A program made the translations under genes and the position numbers. Under the pieces are notes generated by a model. It did not search any database and was not told the origin of the DNA. It saw nothing but the letters and a program-made list of their open reading frames with translations. A stretch of DNA of 19,591 bases from JANLQX01 sp043775075 (lineage in GTDB: Bacteria; Actinomycetota; Acidimicrobiia; Acidimicrobiales; JANYDT01): assembly GCA_043775075.1 (NCBI GenBank), contig JAYVSS010000222.1, forward strand, positions 1 to 19,591, read 5' to 3'. Of this stretch, positions 1 through 7,726 are shown one piece after another (within the stretch, counting starts at the first letter, position 1; every line of letters starts with the position of its first letter).

Positions 1-236
1 CCGAGCGGGATTGATGACGCGCTGGCGATGGCCACGGTGCGGATGACGTGGCGTCCCGATTGGGCTAATGCGGCGACCACTTCGACGAGGAAGCGGGACC
101 GTCCAACGCCAGCGGGTCCGTGGACGGCTAAGCCCGAAGATCCCGGTGCCGTGGCCAACGCGATTGCTCGCTCCAAATCGGCGCTGCGACCGATAAGGGG
201 CCAATGTTCGGGCAGAGCCGGTGCCGTGGGGACCAT
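1..236 (-). CDS. LuxR-family ATPase regulator, N-terminal part (cut by window edge)
   Basis: Only about 78 N-terminal residues are visible; the gene runs off the left edge. From the ATG at 236 the protein starts MVPTAPALPEHWPLIGR and reaches a P-loop, GPAGVGRS, at about residues 43-50. It aligns almost residue for residue with the start of the neighbouring 925-residue regulator (LPEQWPLVGR, GPPGVGRS, then SGR..IRTVA..SAS.IPLG), so the two are tandem paralogs. By homology it should be a large STAND/LAL-type regulator with an AAA-like ATPase and a C-terminal LuxR helix-turn-helix, but neither end domain is visible here. The Walker A lysine is replaced by arginine. The start is supported by AGGCGGAG about 5 nt upstream and overlaps the stop of a possible six-codon leader peptide. 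Unlike its neighbour, it has only one Ser-Ser-Gly unit before the P-loop. Confidence 0.8.
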   Translation of the reverse strand, partial: MVPTAPALPEHWPLIGRSADLERAIALATAPGSSGLAVHGPAGVGRSRFLVEVVAALAQSGRHVIRTVAIASASSIPL

Positions 237-256
237 CAGCTCCGCCTGTTTCTCAT
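236..256 (-). CDS. possible leaderless leader peptide (MRNRRS) before the LuxR paralog
   Basis: An ATG at 256 lies 6 nt after a TACGGT -10-like hexamer (263-268, minus strand). It opens a six-codon frame whose TGA overlaps the regulator's ATG as TGATG. The frame also contains the regulator's Shine-Dalgarno sequence, so translating it could couple to the regulator. It is too short to judge by coding statistics, and the hexamer match could be chance. Confidence 0.3.
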   Translation of the reverse strand: MRNRRS

Positions 257-288
257 GGTTCGACCGTATCTGATTGGCACCGGACACT

Positions 289-304
289 GATGCCCGGAGG
301 CATC
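289..304 (-). terminator. stem-loop just after the second LuxR gene
   Basis: On the minus strand a perfect 6-bp stem, GATGCC/GGCATC, closes a TCCG tetraloop about 10 nt beyond the TGA of the 315-3095 gene. No T-run follows, so it may be a weak terminator or a 3'-end stabiliser between the tandem paralogs rather than a classical intrinsic terminator. The 78-nt gap (237-314) otherwise holds the putative promoter and leader peptide of the downstream paralog. Confidence 0.35.
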
Positions 305-314
305 GGCCAGCGTC

Positions 315-3095
315 TCACTCTTGGCGGTTCAGGATGTCCGAGACGTCGGCTCGGGAACTCACACCGAGCTTCACGTAGACATTTTGTAGATGGTTCGTTA
401 CCGTGCGCACGGAGAGATGCAGGCGGTGGGCAATCTCCTTGCTCGACAAACCGATTGTCGCAAGCTCGGCGATCTCGCGCTCACGCGCCGTTAGTGGTGC
501 CGCCGAATCAAGGCGGCTCAGCCGAAACGACGTGGCCCCTTCGCTGCGGCTGGCAGCAGCCGTTGCCAGCTGGGCGAACGCTTTTGCTGCCCGCGCAAGA
601 CCATCTGTACGCATACGTTCAGACGCCGCAACGTAGAGTTCGGAGGCGGCGAGATCACAACCAAGCCCGAGCATGACGGCGGCCGCCAACTCCAACTCTG
701 AGACGGAGTCGGCAACCATGGCGCGGACATACTGGGCGCGAGCACGCACCATGAGGCTGTCTGAGTTCGATGCGAGTTCGTTCAAACGATCAAGCACATC
801 GGCTCCGCCGCTGATTCGCGCCGCCTCATAAAGGAGCGAGGATTCCGAAGTGACGTGACCAGTCCGTGCGGCATCCTTTGCTCCTTGGAGAAGAAGATTG
901 CGGCCTTCGTCGCGTCGCCCTTCAGCGGCGTAGGTGAACGCTCGGCCGAGGACTCGTTCAGGAAGCAGAAAGCCGAACCCATCACCGATCTCCTCAGCCT
1001 CAGCGATGGCGGAACGGGCCGATCCCACGTCGCCGAGCAGCGCGCTGGCGGCGGCGAAACCGTTTAGTGCGATGGCCCGAGGACCGAGCCAGCCACTGGC
1101 GCGGGTGGCCGCCAAGATCTCCCGTGCCCACTTCAAAGTGGTGACCGGATGCCCGGTGAACATGGCGATACGGGCCAAGTTCATACTGAACCAGATCTGC
1201 CCGAGGAGCGCTCCAGAGGTCACGCACTCGTCGTAGCCGAACGACGCGAGGGCCCGGGCATCATCAAGTGAGCCATGTTCGATCGTGGCGAAACTCAGCG
1301 TCACGAAATGTGTTCCAACGCTGGCGAGGCCGATCTCGCCCCCCAGTTTCTCATGGTCATCGATGGCGTTCAGGGCAAGCGCTACCGCCTCACCGGTTCG
1401 ACCGGCAAGGGCGATCGCCGGAACGCCGGGGAGTGCCCACAACACCCGCAATCGCAACGCGTCGCGGACCTTCGGATCCTCGACCTCACCGACCACGGCG
1501 CGCGGCGGAGGACCGAGGGTGGCAATCGCCGCCTCCGGCTGACCGCCGTACATCTGCAGGTTGGCGACCCGACTCACCAACCCTGACCTGATGCCGGCAA
1601 TCGATTGTTCGTCGAGACCCTCGGTCCAGGCGGGGTCGTCCGCGTCGAGTTCGGCGATCGACTCATAGATCAGCGCGAGTGCGTCGTCGAGACGCATCAA
1701 CCCAAACAGGAGATTCGAGGACCGTATCGACACCAGCCGGATGCGATCAAACGGGCTGCCCGGACGTCTACAACCAAGCGCGAACACCCGCTCGCATTCG
1801 TCCCACCTCGAGAGTTCGTAGAGGGCGTCGCCCCAGAGAACGATTGATCGAAGCGTGCCGCCTGTGTGCTCAACGGCTTCGGCAAATCGCGCCGTGGTGA
1901 GGAAGTCTTCAATATCTCGGGCAATGCCAGCGGCGCGTTCCAGTTCGGCGCCGTCGACAGGTATGCCGGCATCAAGTTGCCACCCGACGATCAAAAGGGT
2001 GTCGGAGTCATTGCCATCTGACCAGGCTTCAAATCTTTTAATGTGTGCACTTAGAATGCGTCTCCGACGCAACGGAAGAACCTCAGCGCGCATAGCATCG
2101 GCGAGTCCAGGCCGCGCAATCCCGACCACCGGTCCGGCGGCTGGATCACCGGCGTCTTCGATGGTGATGAGTCCATCCGCTTCGAGTTGCTTTAGTCCGG
2201 GCATCGCACAGATCGAATCAAACAACCCGAGCGGAGTCTCGCCCGCGAGCGCCAGGAGCTCAAGAACCTGACGCGAGTTCGCGTCGATCCCGACAACGTT
2301 GGACGTCACCAATTCGACGGCGCGTTGACCTGACGGAAGCGGACCGACGAAACGCCAGACGCCGTCCATCTTAGTGAGCACTCTCTGGTCCACCGCGGTG
2401 CGAACGATTTCGCGCAACAGCAGCGCCACTCCCCCAGTCGCCTCGTAGAGAATCTTGATCGCCCGCCCGTCCATGGGGCCGAGGAGGCCACGGTGCAACA
2501 TCAACTCCACAGACTCCACATTGAACGGAGCCAGATCCATTCGGACCGCTCGCCCGAACTGCCAGAGCGACGACAATGCGCCCGGTACCGGTTCACCCGT
2601 GCGGACAGAGACGACAACACGGGCGGTGGGAATCTCCATCAGTCGTTGGAGGAGGACGAGCGATACGGCGTCGAGCAGATGGGCATCGTCGACCGCAAGG
2701 ACGAGCCCGTCCACGGCGGTCAACGCTTCGACGGCACGTTTCAGCACGTGATCGAAATCGAACGGCGCAAATGATGCGGCGGACGTTTGCGTATCGGCGG
2801 GCAACAGGTGGGCGAAGGCGCCAAGGGGGATCGTTGACGCACTCTTCGTGGCGACCGTACGCATGACGGGCCGACCGCTCTGGGCCATCGCCATGAGGAG
2901 CTCAGAAAGAAATCGGGAACGACCGACGCCCGGCGGACCATGGATGGCCAGGCCCGACGAGCCCGACGAGCCCGACGAGCCCGACGAGCCCGACGAGCCC
3001 GACACAGTCACGATGGCGATGGCGCGTTCGAGTTCGGCGGTGCGGCCCACCAGCGGCCATTGCTCAGGGAGGCCGGGCCGGGCATTTGGCGTCAC
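315..3095 (-). CDS. LuxR-family transcriptional regulator with N-terminal ATPase (LAL/STAND type)
   Basis: A cytoplasmic regulator of 926 residues, typical length for large ATP-binding LuxR (MalT-like) proteins. Visible parts are a P-loop GPPGVGRS (53-60, arginine in place of the usual lysine), a Walker B strand GLVLAVDDAHLLD (130-142), a long helical middle like the TPR-like sensor of this family, and a C-terminal GerE/LuxR helix-turn-helix (about 864-926; LTAREREIAELATIGLSSKEIA, then VRTVTNHL). A Ser-Ser-Gly repeat at 32-48, encoded by a 9-bp tandem repeat, sits immediately before the P-loop. The start is GTG at 3095: an in-frame TAA lies 15 nt upstream and no earlier start is possible. No Shine-Dalgarno is visible; TAACGT 10-15 nt upstream suggests a near-leaderless mRNA. 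Its target and ligand cannot be told from sequence. A paralog lies directly downstream. Confidence 0.93.
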   Translation of the reverse strand: MTPNARPGLPEQWPLVGRTAELERAIAIVTVSGSSGSSGSSGSSGSSGLAIHGPPGVGRSRFLSELLMAMAQSGRPVMRTVATKSASTIPLGAFAHLLPADTQTSAASFAPFDFDHVLKRAVEALTAVDGLVLAVDDAHLLDAVSLVLLQRLMEIPTARVVVSVRTGEPVPGALSSLWQFGRAVRMDLAPFNVESVELMLHRGLLGPMDGRAIKILYEATGGVALLLREIVRTAVDQRVLTKMDGVWRFVGPLPSGQRAVELVTSNVVGIDANSRQVLELLALAGETPLGLFDSICAMPGLKQLEADGLITIEDAGDPAAGPVVGIARPGLADAMRAEVLPLRRRRILSAHIKRFEAWSDGNDSDTLLIVGWQLDAGIPVDGAELERAAGIARDIEDFLTTARFAEAVEHTGGTLRSIVLWGDALYELSRWDECERVFALGCRRPGSPFDRIRLVSIRSSNLLFGLMRLDDALALIYESIAELDADDPAWTEGLDEQSIAGIRSGLVSRVANLQMYGGQPEAAIATLGPPPRAVVGEVEDPKVRDALRLRVLWALPGVPAIALAGRTGEAVALALNAIDDHEKLGGEIGLASVGTHFVTLSFATIEHGSLDDARALASFGYDECVTSGALLGQIWFSMNLARIAMFTGHPVTTLKWAREILAATRASGWLGPRAIALNGFAAASALLGDVGSARSAIAEAEEIGDGFGFLLPERVLGRAFTYAAEGRRDEGRNLLLQGAKDAARTGHVTSESSLLYEAARISGGADVLDRLNELASNSDSLMVRARAQYVRAMVADSVSELELAAAVMLGLGCDLAASELYVAASERMRTDGLARAAKAFAQLATAAASRSEGATSFRLSRLDSAAPLTAREREIAELATIGLSSKEIAHRLHLSVRTVTNHLQNVYVKLGVSSRADVSDILNRQE
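2952..3003. repeat. 9-bp in-frame minisatellite (GCCCGACGA x5, plus a partial copy)
   Basis: Five perfect copies of GCCCGACGA (2952-2996) and a partial sixth lie within the LuxR gene and encode Ser-Ser-Gly units directly before the P-loop strand. The neighbouring paralog has a single unit here, so this is a local expansion. Copy-number change by slippage would keep the reading frame and alter only linker length. Confidence 0.95.
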
Positions 3096-3149
3096 TACAT
3101 ACGGACGTTACTCATGCTGCATGACCGGAAACACGACTTCAAATCTCGG

Positions 3150-3163
3150 GACCGGTTTCGGTC
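3150..3163. other. small hairpin between serpin and LuxR genes
   Basis: The inverted repeat GACCG/CGGTC with a 4-nt loop lies in the 115-nt gap 3096-3210, downstream of the serpin stop on the minus strand. There is no T-run. It may help end serpin transcription or be chance in GC-rich DNA. The rest of the gap holds only the putative TAACGT -10 of the LuxR gene (3101-3106). Confidence 0.25.
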
Positions 3164-3210
3164 GGGCCCCGGGCAACGCCTGCGCCCGAATGATTCGATT
3201 CCCGAGCTGC

Positions 3211-4467
3211 TCAACAGGCCAGAGTTTCTTGTAAAGGATCTTCGGACGCCGTATCGGGCGCTGATGGATCGTTGATGACGCCAGCAAAAAGAACAAAATC
3301 ATTAGGTCCGAGAATCACGTAGAAGAAGGGTCGGTCAGCAATGAACGACGCCTTGCGCTCGTCAAAGATTGGCTCCGCTGAAGCCGGCATGGCAGCGACA
3401 ACGGCGGTGGCGGCCACCGCTTCCGTGCCACGCGCATCGAGGTCTATTTTCGCCTTCTGGACGACGAGGGAAATGTAAAGCTGGTCCTGACACGAGGACG
3501 GCTTGTGGATGCCAGAAAGGTCAGCGTCGAGAGTGAAGATCACCGGAGCACCGAGACGGCGAATGTCGTCATTCAGGCCCCGTGTCGTTCCTGTCGAAAA
3601 AGTTGGCAGCTGCAATGTCACCTGTGAGGCACGAAGGTTCGAGAGCAAACCATTGAGCAACTTGGGCGTGGGCACCGGTCGCGTTCCCCTCGGCGGCAAG
3701 ACCGCGACGAAGCGCAGACTGCTCGAACTTAAGTAATCGATGGAAACGGCTTTCCAACCCGACCGAGTGGCGAACTCTCGCCTGCTCTCATCCGCGAGGG
3801 TCGGGACCTTCTTCTTTTCCCGTTTGGCGGTCGTGAAGGTGGAGTCCACCGGCGGGGAGAACGTCCGGGACCAGGTTGCCTTCAGCGTGAGAGCGTTGAC
3901 AATGACCGACCTTGTCTGCGGTTCCAGCGCTCCAAGAAGTTTCGGTATCTTCGCTTGAGTTTGCTGACTCACCCATGCGTTAATCGTGTCCGTTGCTCCC
4001 CTCGGATCGGTTTGGAAATCGACAACTTCCGCGGGTGCCCCGAGTGACGCCGTGCGCTCCAAGAACCGAGGTTCAATCGAAAAACCCTTTTGCAGATAAA
4101 CCCGATTGGCCGAGGTGACGACCGCTCCGAGGGGATCGGTCGCCGTGAGGAGCGTCGTCAAGCGGCCAAGCTCGCTCCGCAACATATCGGCGTCACTAAC
4201 ACCAGTGAGTTTGGCCAACTGACGAGATGTTTTCCCCTCGGCACCTTGCTGTAGCAATCCGAGCGCCAGCATCAGACTGACCGGCGAGAGCACCGCATTT
4301 GCTCCCGCAGCGTCCCCGTTCGTATAAGGGACCAGCAGCTCGATGGCCAAGGCGATCGAACGCGCCGAGACAGGACTTCGGGGTGGAGGCGACGTAGCTG
4401 TGGCCGGGCCCATCGCACTGCCGACGGTGAGCATGGTTAGCGCCACGAATGCACTCCGTTGTCTCAT
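3211..4467 (-). CDS. secreted serpin (serine protease inhibitor family)
   Basis: A protein of 418 residues from the ATG at 4467. A Sec signal peptide is visible (RQR, hydrophobic AFVALTMLTVG, likely cleavage after ATA near residue 24), followed by a serpin fold of normal length. Family marks are NAVLSPVSLMLALGLLQQGA near the N terminus, the hinge GTEAVAATAVV (347-357) and the serpin signature FIADRPFFYVI (375-385). The small-residue hinge is that of inhibitory serpins, which trap a protease by inserting the cleaved loop into a beta-sheet. Counting from the hinge puts P1 at Pro361 or Met360, suggesting an elastase- or subtilisin-like target (inference). The frame stays open upstream to 4644, but that extension would bury the signal peptide, and TATCCT lies 6 nt before 4467. 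It is transcribed divergently from the DUF222 gene. Confidence 0.93.
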   Translation of the reverse strand: MRQRSAFVALTMLTVGSAMGPATATSPPPRSPVSARSIALAIELLVPYTNGDAAGANAVLSPVSLMLALGLLQQGAEGKTSRQLAKLTGVSDADMLRSELGRLTTLLTATDPLGAVVTSANRVYLQKGFSIEPRFLERTASLGAPAEVVDFQTDPRGATDTINAWVSQQTQAKIPKLLGALEPQTRSVIVNALTLKATWSRTFSPPVDSTFTTAKREKKKVPTLADESRREFATRSGWKAVSIDYLSSSSLRFVAVLPPRGTRPVPTPKLLNGLLSNLRASQVTLQLPTFSTGTTRGLNDDIRRLGAPVIFTLDADLSGIHKPSSCQDQLYISLVVQKAKIDLDARGTEAVAATAVVAAMPASAEPIFDERKASFIADRPFFYVILGPNDFVLFAGVINDPSAPDTASEDPLQETLAC

Positions 4468-4473
4468 ATCGTC

Positions 4474-4479
4474 AGGATA
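4474..4479 (-). promoter_or_regulatory. putative leaderless -10 element of the serpin gene
   Basis: TATCCT on the minus strand fits TANNNT and lies exactly 6 nt before the ATG at 4467, so transcription would start at or beside the start codon. There is no Shine-Dalgarno sequence. The -35 region (TTCTTG about 17 nt upstream) is poor. Confidence 0.4.
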
Positions 4480-4540
4480 GGCCGGTCCAGTGCGCCAAGA
4501 ATCTGGGCCGGTTAATCTGCGCAATGGCAAACATTTGTTC

Positions 4541-4577
4541 TTGACAACCGATGGATCGTTCGGGTACGATGATAACC
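4541..4577 (+). promoter_or_regulatory. near-consensus sigma-70 promoter of the DUF222/HNH gene, leaderless
   Basis: A perfect TTGACA (4541-4546), an 18-nt spacer and TACGAT (4565-4570) are followed by 7 nt and the ATG at 4578. The predicted transcription start coincides with the start codon. This is the best promoter in the window, and it drives a gene that is now broken. The 110-bp divergent gap to the serpin holds nothing else I can name. Confidence 0.7.
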
Positions 4578-6098
4578 ATGGAACCGTCGAGCGCCGGCAA
4601 CGAGAGGGAAGCGCTAGGAGCGCTTCGGGCCGCCTCGATTCCACGTCTTCACGCCGACCACTGGACGCCGAACGGGGCGAAGGAAGGCCTCGTCGAGATC
4701 GCCCGTTTACGAGCTTCTTTGGCCGTGGCGCAGGCAGTGCTCGTCGGAGTTATGGCGACTGAGAGGCGGGCGAGACACCACGGCGGCGCTCTCCCGTCGC
4801 ACCAGAATGTCTGGACGCGAAGCCCGTGAGGCAACCAAAACGGCGGAGGTCGTACTCACCCTCCCGGGAGCGGAAGAAGCTCTTGCTGCCGGTCAGGTGA
4901 CTCCGGCTCATCTCGCCGCTCTCGCGCCGATCGCTTCGACCGCAGATGCCCCCGAGCTCCTCGAACTTGCTGCCGCACAAAGTCCCGAGGAGTTCGCTCG
5001 AACGGTACAGCGTGTCCGCATCGAACGAGAAGGCAAAACATGGTCCGCAAAGCAACACGCCGCTCGGTCCGTCAAATTCCTCAATGACGAATATGGCTGC
5101 ATTGGTATGCGCGCTGTTCTTCCGCCCGTCGCTGGAACAATGTTAAAAACACACTGACCAACATGGCCAACGAAGCGTGGAGGGCAGCACATCCCGAACG
5201 GGCGAGAACCCTCGGCGGACACGATGCCGAACCGTTCGACCGTCGGCTCGCCGATGCACTGATAGCTCTAGTCGGCGCTCAGAGCGACACCGGTTCGTCC
5301 TGCGTCCACGTCTACAACTACATCGGCAACGTCGAGACCCGCAGACGGAGGCGAGCCCGACAACGAGAGCAGCTCCTCCTCCGACAACACCACCTCCAAC
5401 AGCACCTCCGACAACATCATCGCCGACAACATCATCGCCGACAACCCCGGCGCCGTTGCGGGGCGAACGCCGGAGGCAGCCACCACAGCGGCGCGCCCGG
5501 GGGCCTGGTTGGGCGACCGACAGTCGTGGTGACGATCAGCGCCGAGACCCTCGAATCGGAAATTGTTGGCCTCGGGCCGATTTCTTTCACGGAAGCCGCG
5601 GCGCTGGCCGCTAGAGCCGATCTCTACGCCGCCGTCCACAGTTCAACCTGGGCCATCCTCAATTTTGGCCGCAACCGACGCCTTGCGTCACCGCTCCAAC
5701 GACTCGCCGCCATCGTTCGCGACCGCTGCTGCATTGCCGACGGTTGCAATGCGAGCTACGACCGCTGCGACCTCCACCACGAACCGCCTTGGGAAGAAGG
5801 TGGTCGCACGAACCTCGACGAACTCGAACTCGTTTGCACGACCGAGCACCACTCGCACCGGCACACCACCGGTGCACCGCGAACTCGACGAATGAGGCCG
5901 GTCGAGCGCCCCGGTATGCGGGAGAACGCCGAGGCTGAGGTATGCCCCTGGTCTGACGATGACATCGACGCCGAGTTCGCTGCGCTGACTGATGAGGCAC
6001 GGCTCGGCCACCGGCCCAACACCTTCGATGACGATCTGCCCGACGTCTTCGATGGCCCAGACGAGGAGCCACGTCTTACCCAGGCTGTCGGTTGGTGA
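4578..6098 (+). pseudogene. DUF222 / HNH endonuclease (13E12-type) gene with several frameshifts
   Basis: Read across frames, this is an actinobacterial DUF222-HNH protein of about 500 residues, but no single frame encodes it. Segment 1 (4578 to about 4800) is the DUF222 start (LVEIARLRASLAVAQAVLVGV). Segment 2 (about 4800-5148, a different frame) continues it (PGAEEALAAGQVTPAHLAAL). Segment 3 returns to the first frame after an A5 run at 5145-5149; one more A would give NTLTNMANEAWRAAHP and restore the frame. From about 5340 to 5520 a third frame has the best third-position GC (Asp/Asn/Ser-rich linker), and the first frame then resumes (PTVVVTISAETL) into an HNH domain with its key residues (CCIADGCN, RCDLHHEPPW, LVCTTEHHSHRH). 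The promoter is intact. Decay is the likely reading; indel errors in the assembly are the alternative, though neighbouring genes are clean. Confidence 0.8.
5408..5445. repeat. 15-bp tandem repeat in the HNH gene linker
   Basis: CCGACAACATCATCG occurs twice (5408-5422, 5423-5437), plus half a copy, inside the low-complexity linker of the DUF222/HNH gene. In the frame with the highest third-position GC it encodes Asp-Asn-Ile-Ile-Ala units. Confidence 0.9.
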
Positions 6099-6128
6099 AC
6101 CTCGTAGCCGCCGGCGATGGACGCATAT

Positions 6129-6866
6129 CTACAGTCGGCCGGCTTCGATGACGCGGCGGAGAAACTGCTGGGTTTCCGGTTGGGTGGGATCGGCGAACAG
6201 TTGGGCGGGCGGACCCTGTTCAACGATCCGTCCGCCTGTGAGGAAGGCCACACTGTCGGCCACGTCTCGACAGAACCCCATTTCGTGAGTGGCGAGGACC
6301 AGCGTCATCCCACTTGCGGCCAACTCCCTCACTGCCGCCAACACCTCCCCCACCAATTCTGGATCGAGCGCCGAGGTGACTTCGTCGAACAGCATCACCT
6401 CCGGCTCCATAGCAAGCGCACGTATGATCGCCACTCGCTGTTGCTGACCACCGGAAAGGCGGTCAGGGTACGACGTCGCCTTGTCCGCCAATCCGAACCG
6501 ATCGAGTAACTCACGAGCAGCCACCTCGGCCACATTCCGCGCAACGCCCTTGACTCGCACTGGCGCCAACGTGATGTTGTCCAGAATTGAGAGGTGGGGA
6601 AACAGATTGAACGACTGGAATACGATGCCGATACGTTGACGCACTTTGTCGGCGTCCACTCCCCCGGCGGTGAGTTCGACGCCCCCGACCGACACGGTGC
6701 CCGCATCGACTGGCTCAAGCAGATTGATGCAACGAAGCAGGGTCGACTTCCCCGAACCAGACGGACCGATCAAACCCACAACACTATGTGCACCTACGGT
6801 CAGGTCCACTCCGTCGAGGACGAGGTTCTTTCCAAACGATTTGCAAATCCCGCGAAGTTCAATCAT
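6129..6866 (-). CDS. polar amino acid ABC transporter, ATP-binding protein (GlnQ/HisP type)
   Basis: This 245-residue ATPase powers uptake by the importer encoded with it and acts on the inner face of the membrane. All nucleotide-binding motifs are present: Walker A GPSGSGKS (34-41), Q-loop Gln84, signature LSGGQ (137-141), Walker B VMLFDE ending at Glu162, D-loop SALD and switch His194. The spelling DEVTSALDPELV is typical of the polar amino acid uptake subfamily. Its ATG overlaps the permease stop as ATGA, so translation is probably coupled; AGGAGG lies about 10 nt upstream. It is the last gene of the operon and ends 30 nt from the convergent DUF222/HNH gene, with no clear terminator between them. 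The exact substrate cannot be told. Confidence 0.96.
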   Translation of the reverse strand: MIELRGICKSFGKNLVLDGVDLTVGAHSVVGLIGPSGSGKSTLLRCINLLEPVDAGTVSVGGVELTAGGVDADKVRQRIGIVFQSFNLFPHLSILDNITLAPVRVKGVARNVAEVAARELLDRFGLADKATSYPDRLSGGQQQRVAIIRALAMEPEVMLFDEVTSALDPELVGEVLAAVRELAASGMTLVLATHEMGFCRDVADSVAFLTGGRIVEQGPPAQLFADPTQPETQQFLRRVIEAGRL

Positions 6867-7675
6867 CGCTGCCGTGCCTCCTGGCGGGCCACCAGGGCAT
6901 CACCCAGGCGGGCCAAAGGGATCGTCACCACGAGGAACAACAGTGTCGCGCCGAAATAGGCGGTGTAGTTGAAGTGGTAGCTCGCATAGTTTTGCGCCCG
7001 ACGAAGCCCTTCGAGCGGTCCGAGTGTTGAAAGCAAAGCCGTGCTCTGCACCACAGCAATAAAGTCATTGATGAGTGGCGGGATGACTCGGCGAACGGCC
7101 TGCGGCACGATGACGAACCGTAACGCCTGCACCCGCGACAATCCGAGTGAGCGAGCCGCCGCCATCTGCGACGGATGAATAGAACGAATGCCCGATCGGA
7201 ATACTTCAGCGACATAGGCGCCACTGTTTAGGATGATCGCCACTGTTCCCCAAATGACCGGATTGTTCCACGGTCGATCAAGCCCCAGCCCCGGCACCCC
7301 GAATCCAAAGATATAGATCAAAACAATCGACGGAACGGCGCGAAATACATCGGTGTACACGACCGCCAGCAACCGAAACGGGAAGAAAGCCGGTCCAGGA
7401 ATCATCCGCACCACAGCCACAATCATGCCAACGAGAAGGCAAAGAACGAAGGCGACTACGAACACCCGGACGTTCAGCGCAAACCCGCGAATGATGAGCG
7501 GAAAGCTCTTACGGAAATGAAATCCCGACAGAAAATTCTTCCGAAACGTCGACCAACCCGGGGCCGCCGTGACCCCGAAAATAATCACGGCAAAGACCGC
7601 AACCGACGAGAGCGTCGCAATGACGCCACCCCGCCACGACGAAGAGTCGCGACGGGGCGGAGGGGAGATCTTCAC
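6863..7675 (-). CDS. polar amino acid ABC transporter permease (HisM/GlnP type)
   Basis: A 270-residue membrane protein forming the translocation channel, probably as a homodimer since only one permease gene is present. Hydrophobic segments lie at about 17-37, 68-90, 102-127, 140-156 and 240-258. The cytoplasmic EAA loop that docks on the ATPase is clear (EVFRSGIRSIHPSQMAAARSLG, beginning at residue 157). The N-terminal hydrophobic segment and periplasmic stretch before the family core make it somewhat longer than minimal family members. The start is GTG at 7675 with no good Shine-Dalgarno, so the exact start is less certain. It lies 51 nt downstream of the binding-protein gene and overlaps the ATPase gene by 4 nt. 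Confidence 0.94.
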   Translation of the reverse strand: MKISPPPRRDSSSWRGGVIATLSSVAVFAVIIFGVTAAPGWSTFRKNFLSGFHFRKSFPLIIRGFALNVRVFVVAFVLCLLVGMIVAVVRMIPGPAFFPFRLLAVVYTDVFRAVPSIVLIYIFGFGVPGLGLDRPWNNPVIWGTVAIILNSGAYVAEVFRSGIRSIHPSQMAAARSLGLSRVQALRFVIVPQAVRRVIPPLINDFIAVVQSTALLSTLGPLEGLRRAQNYASYHFNYTAYFGATLLFLVVTIPLARLGDALVARQEARQR

Positions 7676-7707
7676 GTTGAAGAACGACGGCTTAGCAAGA
7701 GAGCACA

Positions 7708-7720
7708 GCCGCTGAGCGGC
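7708..7720. other. stem-loop between binding-protein and permease genes
   Basis: A perfect 5-bp stem GCCGC/GCGGC with a 3-nt loop lies in the 51-nt gap between the two cistrons. Hairpins here commonly allow more binding protein than membrane components to be made, by partial termination or by protecting the upstream mRNA. That role is inferred from position. Confidence 0.4.
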
Positions 7721-7726
7721 AGGAAA

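Noticed and set aside
4468..4644. N-terminal extension of the serpin frame to 4644
   Set aside because: It would place about 59 residues before a clear signal peptide and overlaps the divergent DUF222 gene and its promoter.
5340..5460. CRISPR-like or functional repeat in the 15-bp tandem stretch
   Set aside because: It has only 2.5 copies without spacers and lies inside the low-complexity linker of the HNH gene.
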